A stretch of DNA of 64,000 bases. It comes from Amycolatopsis sp. GM8 (GTDB taxonomy: Bacteria > Actinomycetota > Actinomycetes > Mycobacteriales > Pseudonocardiaceae). Position 1 is the first letter of the stretch. Each line of letters begins with the position of its first letter. The notes beneath the pieces are model-generated. The model searched no databases. It saw nothing but the letters and a program-made list of their open reading frames with translations, and was not told the DNA's origin. Both the position numbers and the translations under genes were made by a program. Location of the stretch: assembly GCF_021653975.1 (NCBI RefSeq), contig NZ_JAJKFK010000008.1, forward strand, positions 1-64,000, read 5' to 3'. Shown here in pieces: positions 21,148-29,570 of the stretch.

Positions 21148-21920
21148 ACCCCGAGGAGGAACGACCGGTCGTCGACCTGGACGAGATCGGCGTGGCAGAA
21201 CCGGCAACCGAGTCGGCAACAGCGTCGGCAATCGAGCCGGAAACCGTTGCGGCCCAACCGGAAACCGAACCGGAGGCCGCGGCCGAGAGCGCCGAAGCCG
21301 AGCCCGAAGACGCCGCCGACGCCGAAGACGCTGGCGAGAGCGACGAGGGCCTCGCCATCGACCGCTCCCTGCCGGATCTCACCGAGGACGCCGCGCTGGA
21401 GTCCGCGCTCGAAGCCCTGCTGCTCGTCGTCGACTCGCCGGTCACCGAGGAGGCCCTGGCCGAGACGGTGGACGAGTCGGCCTCGCGGGTGACCCAGACG
21501 CTGCGCACGATGTCCGAGCGGTTCACCCAAGACCGCCGCGGCATCGACCTGCGCCGGGTCGGCGACGGCTGGCGGTTCTTCACGCGCGACACCTACGCCC
21601 CGTTCGTCGAGAAATTCCTCCTCGACGGCCAGCGCTCGAAGCTGACCCGCGCGGCGCTCGAAACCCTGGCGGTGATCGCCTACCGCCAGCCCGTCACCCG
21701 GTCCCGCGTCGCGGCCGTGCGCGGCGTTAACGTGGACGGGGTCATCCGGACCCTGCTGGCACGCGGACTCATCGAAGAGGCCGGCACGGATCCGGAGACC
21801 GGTGGCACGCTTTATGTGACCACGGAACTGTTCCTGGAGCGGCTCGGGCTTCCGTCGTTGAACGACCTGCCCCCGATCGCCCCACTGCTACCGGAAGTGG
21901 ACGCGATCGATGACATCTGA
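21144..21920 (+). CDS. scpB: Segregation and condensation protein B
   Basis: A 258-residue protein with an acidic, Ala/Glu/Thr-rich N-terminal extension (residues 1 to about 70) before the two winged-helix domains of ScpB (LESALEALLLVVDSPVTEEA; LTRAALETLAVIAYRQPVTR; GVNVDGVIRTLLARGLIEE). It binds ScpA as a dimer. The GTG start at 21144 overlaps the scpA stop; the frame is open upstream inside scpA but that part is antisense-like shadow. The extension is not part of the conserved fold. Confidence 0.94.
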   Translation: MNPEEERPVVDLDEIGVAEPATESATASAIEPETVAAQPETEPEAAAESAEAEPEDAADAEDAGESDEGLAIDRSLPDLTEDAALESALEALLLVVDSPVTEEALAETVDESASRVTQTLRTMSERFTQDRRGIDLRRVGDGWRFFTRDTYAPFVEKFLLDGQRSKLTRAALETLAVIAYRQPVTRSRVAAVRGVNVDGVIRTLLARGLIEEAGTDPETGGTLYVTTELFLERLGLPSLNDLPPIAPLLPEVDAIDDI

Positions 21921-22653
21921 AGAAGCACCGGAAGGTGTGCGCCTGCAGAAGGTGCTCGCCAAAGCGGGTATCGCCTCGCGCCGCGCGGCCGAGGAGCTGA
22001 TCGCGCAGGGCCGGGTCAGCGTCGACGGGCGGACCGTGCGCGAGCAGGGCCATCGCGTCGACCCGGACAACGCGGTGATCCACGTCGACGGCACCCGCGT
22101 GATCCTCCGCGAGGACCTGGTGCACCTCGCGTTCAACAAGCCCAAAGGCGTGCACAGCACGATGACCGACGAGCAGGGCCGCCCCTGCGTCGGCGACTAC
22201 GTGCGCCACCGGGCCGAGCGGCTGTTCCACGTCGGGCGGCTCGACGCCGAAACCGAAGGCCTGCTGCTGCTGACCAACGACGGCGATCTCGCGCACCGGC
22301 TGATGCACCCGTCGTATCACGTGCCCAAGACCTACCTCGCCGAGGTCGACGGCCTGGTGCCGCGCGGGCTGGGTAAAGAACTGCGCGCCGGTGTCGAGCT
22401 GGACGACGGCCCGGTCAAGGTCGACGCGTTCCGGGTCAAGGACATGCAGGCCGGGAAGACGCTGGTCGAGGTGGTGCTGCACGAGGGGCGCAAGCACATC
22501 GTGCGGCGACTGCTCGCGGAGGTCGGCTTTCCCGTGCGCAAGCTAGTGCGGACCGCGATCGCCGACGTGCAGCTGGGCAATCCCAAGCCGGGCACGATGC
22601 GCCGGCTGACCCGGGACGAGGTGGGCAGCCTCTACCGGGCGGTGGGTCTGTGA
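21910..22653 (+). CDS. rluB: 23S rRNA pseudouridine synthase (RluB family)
   Basis: A 247-residue pseudouridine synthase. An S4 domain (residues about 8-60, [20 protein letters not shown]) precedes the RsuA/RluB catalytic domain with Asp112 in [17 protein letters not shown]. It overlaps scpB by 11 bases; the scpB-rluB order is conserved across actinobacteria and firmicutes. The target base is inferred from family. Confidence 0.93.
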   Translation: MTSEEAPEGVRLQKVLAKAGIASRRAAEELIAQGRVSVDGRTVREQGHRVDPDNAVIHVDGTRVILREDLVHLAFNKPKGVHSTMTDEQGRPCVGDYVRHRAERLFHVGRLDAETEGLLLLTNDGDLAHRLMHPSYHVPKTYLAEVDGLVPRGLGKELRAGVELDDGPVKVDAFRVKDMQAGKTLVEVVLHEGRKHIVRRLLAEVGFPVRKLVRTAIADVQLGNPKPGTMRRLTRDEVGSLYRAVGL

Positions 22654-22678
22654 CAACCGCCGCCGCTACCATCGCCGG

Positions 22679-24481
22679 GTGACTTCCACCGCGCTCGACG
22701 TGCTGCGCCGCGTCTTCGGCTACGACTCGTTCCGTGGCGAGCAAGAGGCGATCATCAGCCAGGTCGTCGACGGCGGCGACGCGCTCGTACTGATGCCGAC
22801 CGGCGGCGGGAAGTCGTTGTGCTACCAGATCCCGTCGCTCGTGCGCGAAGGCGTCGGGGTGGTGATCTCGCCGCTGATCGCGCTGATGCAGGACCAGGTG
22901 GACGCGTTGCGCGCGCTGGGCGTGCGCGCCGGGTTCCTGAACTCCACGCAGGACTACCAGCAGCGCCGCGAGGTCGAGTCCGCGTTCCTGGACGGCGAGC
23001 TGGACCTGTTGTATCTCGCGCCCGAGCGGCTGCGCCTGGAGTCGACGACCGAGCTGCTCGGCCGGGGCAAGGTCGCGCTGTTCGCGATCGACGAGGCGCA
23101 CTGTGTTTCCCAGTGGGGCCACGACTTCCGGCCGGACTACCTGGCGCTGTCCGAGCTGCACGAGCGGTGGCCGGACATCCCGCGCATCGCGCTGACCGCG
23201 ACGGCGACGAAGGCGACGCATGCGGAGATCGCGACCCGGCTGAATCTGGGCGACGCCAAGCATTTCGTGGCGAGCTTCGACCGGCCGAACATCCAGTACC
23301 GGATCGTGCCGAAGAACAGCCCGCAGAAGCAGCTGCTGGAGCTGTTGCGCAGCGAGCACGCCGGGGATGCGGGGATCGTCTACTGCCTGTCGCGGGCGTC
23401 GGTGGAGAAGACTGCGGAATTCCTTGTCCAGAACGGGATTCCGGCGGTGCCGTACCACGCGGGGCTCGACTCGCGGACCCGCGCCGCGAACCAGGCGCGG
23501 TTCCTGCGGGAGGACGGGCTCGTCGTGGTCGCGACGATCGCGTTCGGGATGGGGATCGACAAGCCGGACGTGCGGTTCGTGGCGCATCTCGACCTGCCGA
23601 AGTCCGTCGAGGGCTACTACCAGGAGACCGGGCGCGCCGGCCGCGACGGGCAGCCGTCCACGGCGTGGCTCGCCTACGGGCTGCAAGACGTTGTGCAGCA
23701 ACGGAAGATGATCGAAACGTCCGAGGGTGACAGCGCGCACCGGCGGCGCCTGTCCACCCATCTGGACGCGATGCTGGCGCTGTGCGAGACCGTCGAATGC
23801 CGGCGGGTGCAGCTGCTGAACTACTTCGGGCAGTCCGGGGAGCCGTGCGGCAACTGCGACACCTGCCTCGCGCCGCCGGAGTCGTGGGACGGCACGATCC
23901 CCGCGCAGAAACTACTGTCCACTGTGTACCGGTTGCAGAACGAGCGGCGGCAGAAGTTCGGCGCGGGGCAGATCATCGACATCCTGCTGGGCAAGTCGAC
24001 GCCCAAGGTGCAGCAGCACCGGCACGATGAGCTGACGGTGTTCGGGATCGGCACCGAGCTGGCCGACGGGGAGTGGCGCGGTGTGGTGCGGCAGCTGCTG
24101 GCGCAGGGTTTGCTCGCGGTGGAAGGGGATTACGGCACCCTGGTGCTGACCGACGCGAGCAGCGATGTCCTGGGCCGCAAGCGAGAGGTCCGGCTGCGCC
24201 GCGAGCCGAAGCGCGAACCCAAACCGGCGCGTACCGCGAAGAAGACCGCGGTCGAGATGCCGGCCGAGGCCGCGCCGATGTTCGAGAAGCTGCGCACCTG
24301 GCGCGGCACCACGGCGAAGGACCAGGGCGTCCCGGCCTACGTCATCTTCCACGACGCGACGCTGCGGCAGATCGCCACCGAGCAGCCCAAGACCCTGACC
24401 GACCTGGGCACGATCAGCGGCGTCGGCGAGAACAAGCTGGCCAAGTACGGCCAGCAGATCCTGGACGTGCTCGCGGAGTAA
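22679..24481 (+). CDS. recQ: ATP-dependent DNA helicase RecQ
   Basis: A 600-residue RecQ helicase for recombinational repair. Walker A is GGGKS (K45), motif II is DEAH (138-141) in [20 protein letters not shown], and motif VI is [10 protein letters not shown]. The zinc-binding RecQ-Ct domain has its cysteines in CETVECRR and CGNCDTC, and the C-terminal 75 residues form an HRDC domain. The GTG start is 25 bases after rluB. The gene is absent from this place in M. tuberculosis and from that genome as a full RecQ, so it is an insertion relative to that order. Confidence 0.95.
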   Translation: MTSTALDVLRRVFGYDSFRGEQEAIISQVVDGGDALVLMPTGGGKSLCYQIPSLVREGVGVVISPLIALMQDQVDALRALGVRAGFLNSTQDYQQRREVESAFLDGELDLLYLAPERLRLESTTELLGRGKVALFAIDEAHCVSQWGHDFRPDYLALSELHERWPDIPRIALTATATKATHAEIATRLNLGDAKHFVASFDRPNIQYRIVPKNSPQKQLLELLRSEHAGDAGIVYCLSRASVEKTAEFLVQNGIPAVPYHAGLDSRTRAANQARFLREDGLVVVATIAFGMGIDKPDVRFVAHLDLPKSVEGYYQETGRAGRDGQPSTAWLAYGLQDVVQQRKMIETSEGDSAHRRRLSTHLDAMLALCETVECRRVQLLNYFGQSGEPCGNCDTCLAPPESWDGTIPAQKLLSTVYRLQNERRQKFGAGQIIDILLGKSTPKVQQHRHDELTVFGIGTELADGEWRGVVRQLLAQGLLAVEGDYGTLVLTDASSDVLGRKREVRLRREPKREPKPARTAKKTAVEMPAEAAPMFEKLRTWRGTTAKDQGVPAYVIFHDATLRQIATEQPKTLTDLGTISGVGENKLAKYGQQILDVLAE

Positions 24482-24497
24482 CGCCCGGAGCGCGGGG

Positions 24498-25688
24498 TCA
24501 GTTCGCGGTGGCGGTTTCGGCGCGGGTGGTCTTGCGCTGCAGGGCTTTCGCGATCGGTTCGACGATCCGGGCGGCCGTCGGGCCGAGGACCGCCATCAGC
24601 AGCACGTACGCGGTCGCGAGCGCGGCGAGGTCGTCGGACACGGCACCGGCCGTCACCGCCAGGCCCGCGATGACGATGGAGAACTCCCCATGTGCCACCA
24701 GCGCCGCCCCGGCCCGGGCGCGCCCGAGCCGGCCGATCCCTTGCCGCCACGCGGCGAACCAGCCGGTCGCCACCTTCGTCAGCGTCGTCACCACGGCGAG
24801 CGCCACCGCCCAGCCGAGCACCGGCGGGATCGACGCCGGCACGGTGTTCAGGCCGAACACCACGAAGAACACCGCCGCGAACAGGTCCCGCAACGGTTCC
24901 AGCAGGCGCGTCGCGTTCTCGGCCGTCGACCCGGAGATGGCGATGCCGAGCAGGAACGCGCCCACCGCCGCGGAAACCTGCAGCGCCGACGCGAGACCGG
25001 CCACGAGCAGCGCCACGCCCAGCACCCTGAGCAGGAACACCTCGCGGTCGTCGGAGTTCACGATGGCCGACACGTAGCGCCCGAACTTGAGCGCGATCAC
25101 CAGCACGATCGTGATCACCGCGAGCGAGATGCCGACCGCCTTCAGCCCGCCGAGGAAGCTGACCCCGGCCAGCAACGCCGTGAGGATCGGCAGGTACAGC
25201 GCCATGGCGAGATCCTCGAACACGAGGATCGACAGCACCACCGGCGTTTCCCGGTTGCCGAGCCGGCCGAGGTCGCCGAGCACCTTCGCGACGATCCCCG
25301 ACGACGATATGTACGTCACCCCCGCCATCACGATCGCGCCGATCGGGCCCCAGCCCAGCAGCAGCGCGACGGCGGCACCCGGCGCCGCGTTGAGCACGAT
25401 GTCCAGGAGCCCGGCCAGCCACGACCGTTTGAGCCCGGTCATCAGCTCCGGTGCCGAATATTCGAGACCCAGCATCAGCAACAGCAGCACGACACCGATT
25501 TCGCTGGCCAGGTGCGTGAAGCCGTCGATATCCGGCAGCGGGCTCAACCCTCCCTTCCCGAAGGCCAGCCCGCCCACCAGGTACAGCGGGATCGGCGACA
25601 TCCCGATCCGGCCGGCGAGCTTGCCCAGCACGCCGAGGGCGAAGAAGACGGCACCGAGTTCGACGAGGGAGAGCGCGGTGTGTTCCAT
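24498..25688 (-). CDS. Cation:proton antiporter, CPA2 family (KhtU/AmhT-like)
   Basis: A 396-residue membrane protein with about 11-12 helices and the Na+/H+ exchanger fold, for example LGMSPIPLYLVGGLAF-like and VVLLLLMLGLEYS segments near the N terminus. The ATG directly follows the TAA of the gene upstream (TAAATG), which encodes a TrkA-C subunit; this pairing is that of the KhtTU and AmhMT K+/NH4+ efflux systems. It is convergent with recQ (16 bases apart). Confidence 0.9.
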   Translation of the reverse strand: MEHTALSLVELGAVFFALGVLGKLAGRIGMSPIPLYLVGGLAFGKGGLSPLPDIDGFTHLASEIGVVLLLLMLGLEYSAPELMTGLKRSWLAGLLDIVLNAAPGAAVALLLGWGPIGAIVMAGVTYISSSGIVAKVLGDLGRLGNRETPVVLSILVFEDLAMALYLPILTALLAGVSFLGGLKAVGISLAVITIVLVIALKFGRYVSAIVNSDDREVFLLRVLGVALLVAGLASALQVSAAVGAFLLGIAISGSTAENATRLLEPLRDLFAAVFFVVFGLNTVPASIPPVLGWAVALAVVTTLTKVATGWFAAWRQGIGRLGRARAGAALVAHGEFSIVIAGLAVTAGAVSDDLAALATAYVLLMAVLGPTAARIVEPIAKALQRKTTRAETATAN

Positions 25689-26177
25689 TTATCCGTTTCT
25701 CAAGATCTTGAGGGCGTTCTCGAGGCCTTCGGCGGTGCCGACGGCCACGAGCAGATCGCCCGCGGTGAACGTGAAATCCGGCGTCGGTGACGGGTGAACC
25801 TGGCCCGCGCGCATGACCGCGACCACGGACACCCCGGTGCGCGTGCGCATCGCGGTGTCGCCGAGGGTACGGCCGTCGAACGGTGCGTTCGCCTTGATCG
25901 GCAGCTGGCGCGTGTTGATCCCGGGCACCTCTCGGTGCTCCTCGGTCAGCTGCGCGACCAGCTGCGGCGCGCCGAGCAGGTTCGCGAGCGCGCCGGCCTC
26001 GTCGGTGGTCAGCGGTATCTCGGCCTGGCACGCGTCCGGGTCGTCGGTCTTGGACACGATCAGCTCGATCTTGCCGTCGCGGTGGGTCACCACACCGACG
26101 CGCCTGCCGTTGCGCAGCGCGAAGTCCTTGCGCACGCCGATGCCGGGCAGAGGAGTCACTTCCACGTTCACGATCAC
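25689..26177 (-). CDS. TrkA-C domain regulatory subunit of the antiporter (KhtT-like)
   Basis: A 162-residue soluble protein: an N-terminal KhtT-like segment (VEVTPLPGIGVRKDFALRNG) and a C-terminal RCK_C/TrkA-C domain (about 75-160, FTFTAGDLLVAVGTAEGLE). KhtT-type subunits bind nucleotides and gate the partner transporter. The GTG start lies at the edge of a 15-bp palindrome that could control the pair. Confidence 0.9.
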   Translation of the reverse strand: MIVNVEVTPLPGIGVRKDFALRNGRRVGVVTHRDGKIELIVSKTDDPDACQAEIPLTTDEAGALANLLGAPQLVAQLTEEHREVPGINTRQLPIKANAPFDGRTLGDTAMRTRTGVSVVAVMRAGQVHPSPTPDFTFTAGDLLVAVGTAEGLENALKILRNG

Positions 26178-26190
26178 CAGGTTACCTGGT
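26176..26190. promoter_or_regulatory. Perfect 15-bp palindrome at the antiporter operon start
   Basis: ACCAGGTTACCTGGT is a perfect palindrome about a central T. It touches the GTG start (26175-26177) of the minus-strand antiporter operon and is about 90 bases upstream of cmk on the plus strand. A repressor site, or an element at the start of the antiporter mRNA, is plausible; the binding protein is unknown. Confidence 0.45.
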
Positions 26191-26280
26191 ATGTCCGGTT
26201 CGGCCCGGTGCGGGCGCGTGGCCGCCAGCCAGGCAGAATGGGCCCGGCGGACGAACGATTACGGGGCAAGGAGTGCATCG

Positions 26281-26997
26281 GTGACGCTACGTGGGGTGGT
26301 CGCGCTGGACGGCCCGTCCGGGACCGGGAAGACCACGGTCGCGCGCAAGCTCGCCGAGCGCCTGAGCGCCGGATTCCTCGACACCGGCGCGATGTACCGG
26401 GTGGTCACGCTCGCCGGGCTGCGCGCGGGCATCGACATGACGGACGCCGGCGCGGTCACGGCGATCGCGCGGGACGCCGTGTTCACCATCGGCACCACGC
26501 CCGTGCGGCCCAGCGTCACGCTGGCCGGCGAGGACGTCTCCGCCGAGATCCGCGGACCCGAGGTCAACGACGCGGTCTCGCCGGTTTCCGCGGTGCCCGC
26601 CGTGCGCGAGCTGCTGGTCGCGCGCCAGCGGAAGATCATCGACGGGGTCCTCGCCGAGGTCGGCGGGATCGTCGTCGACGGCCGGGACATCGGCACCGTG
26701 GTCGCGCCGGACGCGCCGCTCAAGGTGTTCCTCACCGCGTCCCCCGAGGTCCGGGCGGCGCGCCGCAGCGCCCAGGACACCGCGGCGGGCCGCGAGAGCA
26801 CGCCGGCCGAGGCACTCGCTTCGGTCGACCGTCGGGACAGGCTGGACAGCAGCCGCGCCGCGTCGCCGCTGCGCGCCGCCGAGGACGCGGTGCACCTGGA
26901 CACCTCCGACCTGGGGATCGAGCAGGTGCTGGTCGCGCTCACCGAGCTGGCGAGCCGCCGCGGGCTGCTCCACTGCGCCGCGGAGGTCACCCAGTGA
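26281..26997 (+). CDS. cmk: Cytidylate kinase
   Basis: A 238-residue CMP/dCMP kinase. The P-loop is GPSGTGKTT near the N terminus, followed by FLDTGAMYR, DGRDIGTVVAPDA and the C-terminal REST-like segment RESTPAEALASVDRRD. The GTG at 26281 has AAGGAG at 26267-26272. The stop overlaps the next start (GTGA). The cmk-acyltransferase-der order is common in actinobacteria. Confidence 0.95.
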   Translation: MTLRGVVALDGPSGTGKTTVARKLAERLSAGFLDTGAMYRVVTLAGLRAGIDMTDAGAVTAIARDAVFTIGTTPVRPSVTLAGEDVSAEIRGPEVNDAVSPVSAVPAVRELLVARQRKIIDGVLAEVGGIVVDGRDIGTVVAPDAPLKVFLTASPEVRAARRSAQDTAAGRESTPAEALASVDRRDRLDSSRAASPLRAAEDAVHLDTSDLGIEQVLVALTELASRRGLLHCAAEVTQ

Positions 26998-27653
26998 GCT
27001 CCGCCGGCCTGCCCGAAGGCGCGTCCGGTTCGCTGCACGATCTCGGCCGGGCGATCGGCAAAGTACTGTTCCGGCCCGCCTACCGGATCCGGGTGCACGG
27101 GCGCGAGCGGGTGCCGCGCACCGGGCCCGTGCTGCTCATCGCCAACCACAGTTCGCTCGTCGAACCGCAGCTCATCTACGGAATGCTGCCGCGGCGTTCG
27201 GTGTTCCTGGTGAAAGAGGAGATGTTCACCGGCGCCATGGGGTGGTTCCTCCGGCGGATCGGGCAGGTGCCGGTCCGCCGGGGTGAACCCGATCGGGCAC
27301 CATTGCTGACCACCGCGAAGATCCTGGCCGACGGCGGCCTGGTCGGCGTGTTCCCCGAGGGCACCCGCGGCGACGGGAACGTCACCAAGGCCGAGGCCGG
27401 CGCGGCCTGGCTGCTGCGCGGCACCGGCGCGGTCGTGCTGCCGGTGGCGGTCCGCGGCACCAAACGCCCGGCCGATCGCAAGCGGCGCTTCCGCCCGCGG
27501 GTCGACCTGCTGATCGGCGAGCCGTTCCGGGTCGAGGTCGGCAAGGGCCGGACCGGGCTGGACCTGGCCACCGAAGAACTGCGCGGCACACTCGCCGCGC
27601 TCGTGCGCGAGCTGGACGCCCAGCGCGCACAGACAGAGAAAGCGAAGTCATGA
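26994..27653 (+). CDS. 1-acylglycerol-3-phosphate acyltransferase family protein (PlsC-like)
   Basis: A 219-residue LPLAT-family acyltransferase. The FPEGTR substrate motif is intact ([10 protein letters not shown]) and the family spacing is kept ([23 protein letters not shown]). The catalytic block, normally NHxSxxD with HX4D, reads NHSSLVEP here, so the acidic residue is Glu instead of Asp. It probably acts at the inner membrane in phospholipid synthesis. It overlaps cmk and der by four bases each. Confidence 0.88.
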   Translation: MSSAGLPEGASGSLHDLGRAIGKVLFRPAYRIRVHGRERVPRTGPVLLIANHSSLVEPQLIYGMLPRRSVFLVKEEMFTGAMGWFLRRIGQVPVRRGEPDRAPLLTTAKILADGGLVGVFPEGTRGDGNVTKAEAGAAWLLRGTGAVVLPVAVRGTKRPADRKRRFRPRVDLLIGEPFRVEVGKGRTGLDLATEELRGTLAALVRELDAQRAQTEKAKS

Positions 27654-29077
27654 CAGAGCTGGAGGGGGCCGACGGCTCCTGGTCGGACGAGGCGGAGTTC
27701 GCCGCGCTCGACGCGCAGGTGGACGGCCTGGACGACGGCGAGGAAGCCGCGCTGAACCAGCCGGTGCTCGCCGTCGTGGGCCGGCCGAACGTGGGCAAGT
27801 CCACGCTGGTCAACCGGATCCTCGGCCGCCGCGAGGCGGTCGTGCAGGACGTGCCCGGGGTGACCCGCGACCGGATCGCCTACGACGCGCTGTGGAACGG
27901 CCGCCGGTTCACCGTCGTGGACACCGGCGGCTGGGAGCCCGGCGCCAGCGGCCTGCAGGGCGCGGTCGCGGCGCAGGCCGAGCTGGCGATGACCACCGCG
28001 GACGCGGTGCTGCTGGTGGTGGACGCGTCGGTGGGCGCGACCACCACCGACGAGGCGGTCGCGCGGGTGCTGCGCCGGTCGAAGCGGCCGGTGATCCTGG
28101 CCGCGAACAAGGTCGACGACAACCGCCTGATGGCCGACGTCGCGTCGCTGTGGTCACTGGGCCTCGGCGAGCCGATGGGTGTCAGCGCCCTGCACGGCCG
28201 CAGCTCCGGCGACCTGCTCGACGCGATCGTCGCGGCACTGCCCGAGGCGCCGCGCGACCTCGGCGAGCGGGCGGCCGGGCCGCGGCGCGTCGCGCTGGTC
28301 GGGAAGCCGAACGTGGGCAAGTCGAGCCTGCTCAACAAGCTCACCGGCGAGGAACGCGCGGTGGTCGACTCGGTCGCCGGGACCACGGTCGACCCGGTGG
28401 ACTCGCTCGTCGAGCTGGACGGGCAGACCTGGAAGTTCGTCGACACCGCGGGCCTGCGCAAGCGCGTGCACACTGCGAGCGGCACCGAGTACTACGCGTC
28501 GATCCGCACGAAGGCCGCGATCGACGCGTCCGAGGTCGTGATCGTGCTGCTCGACGCCAGCGAACCACTGTCCGAACAGGACCTGCGGGTGCTGACGATG
28601 GTGGTCGAGGCGGGGCGCGCGTGCGTGCTGGCGTTCAACAAATGGGACCTCGTCGACGAGGATCGCCGGTACCAGCTGGACAAGGAGCTCGACCGCGGGC
28701 TCGTCCGGGTGCCGTGGGCGCAGAAGGTGAACATCTCCGCGCTCACCGGCCGGTCGGTGCGCAAGCTCGCGCCCGCGCTGCGCACGGCGCTCGAGTCGTG
28801 GGACCGCCGGGTGCCGACGGGACAGCTCAACGGCTGGCTTTCGGAACTGATCGCCGCGACCCCGCCGCCCGTGCGCGGCGGTAAGCAGCCGAAGGTGTTG
28901 TTCGCCACCCAGGCGGCGATCCGGCCGCCGACGCTGGTGCTGTTCACCAGCGGGTTCCTTGAGTCCGGCTACCGGCGGTTCATCGAGCGGAAGTTCCGGG
29001 AGCGCTTCGGGTTCGAGGGCAGCCCGGTGCGGATCAACGTGCGGGTGCGGGAGAAGAAGCCGCGCAAAGGCAAGTAA
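27650..29077 (+). CDS. der: GTPase Der (EngA)
   Basis: A 475-residue ribosome-assembly GTPase with two G domains in tandem. The first P-loop is GRPNVGKS (near residue 44) and the second GKPNVGKS (near 218), each with its own DTGGWEP / DTAGLRK and NKVD / NKWD motifs. The KH-like C-terminal domain follows. It has an extra N-terminal stretch of about 40 residues, acidic, as usual in actinobacteria. Start ATG overlaps the preceding stop (ATGA). Confidence 0.97.
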   Translation: MTELEGADGSWSDEAEFAALDAQVDGLDDGEEAALNQPVLAVVGRPNVGKSTLVNRILGRREAVVQDVPGVTRDRIAYDALWNGRRFTVVDTGGWEPGASGLQGAVAAQAELAMTTADAVLLVVDASVGATTTDEAVARVLRRSKRPVILAANKVDDNRLMADVASLWSLGLGEPMGVSALHGRSSGDLLDAIVAALPEAPRDLGERAAGPRRVALVGKPNVGKSSLLNKLTGEERAVVDSVAGTTVDPVDSLVELDGQTWKFVDTAGLRKRVHTASGTEYYASIRTKAAIDASEVVIVLLDASEPLSEQDLRVLTMVVEAGRACVLAFNKWDLVDEDRRYQLDKELDRGLVRVPWAQKVNISALTGRSVRKLAPALRTALESWDRRVPTGQLNGWLSELIAATPPPVRGGKQPKVLFATQAAIRPPTLVLFTSGFLESGYRRFIERKFRERFGFEGSPVRINVRVREKKPRKGK

Positions 29078-29094
29078 CTCGCTAGTGTCGTCGG

Positions 29095-29481
29095 ATGCGG
29101 CGAGAGAGCAACGCGGTGCGCGCCGGGTGGATCTGCCTGGTGGCCGTGAGTCTCGGGATCGCGGGCTTCGGCGTCGTCGTGGCGATCGCTCCGCCTGCCG
29201 GTGACACGTTGTTGTATCGCGCGGACGGGCTGGCCTCGGCCGGGGTCGGCCTGTTCGGCGCGCTGCTCGCGCTGGTGCCGTTCCGGCGCCGGGAGCGCTG
29301 GGCGTGGTTCGCGTTGTGGTTCTATCCGCTGTTCTGGGCAGCGCACCTGGCAGGACAGCTGCCGCCCGGGAAAGACCACATCCACCAGGTGGTTTTCCTC
29401 GTGCTTTCGCTGGCGGGCCTGCTCGTCCCGGTCCGCGAGTTCTTCCCGGGAGACCATGCCGAGACCGCGCCGCAACCCTGA
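29095..29481 (+). CDS. Small integral membrane protein
   Basis: A 128-residue protein with four predicted membrane helices (around residues 11-32, 46-62, 69-88 and 97-113) and conserved-looking segments WFALWFYPLFWAAHLAG and KDHIHQVVFLVLS. No known family is recognised. It lies 17 bases after der and 89 before the peptide synthetase. Confidence 0.72.
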   Translation: MRRESNAVRAGWICLVAVSLGIAGFGVVVAIAPPAGDTLLYRADGLASAGVGLFGALLALVPFRRRERWAWFALWFYPLFWAAHLAGQLPPGKDHIHQVVFLVLSLAGLLVPVREFFPGDHAETAPQP

Positions 29482-29570
29482 GTTCATCTTCGGGTAAGCT
29501 GAATGGCTGCACCGGGCGCCTCACCAGACGAGCGCAAGCCCGACTTGTACCGAAAGGTGAGTGACGGGCC

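Noticed and set aside
18945-21920. Integrated plasmid partition system
   Set aside because: ParA, scpA, scpB and rluB follow the conserved chromosomal order, so the group is core and not plasmid-derived.
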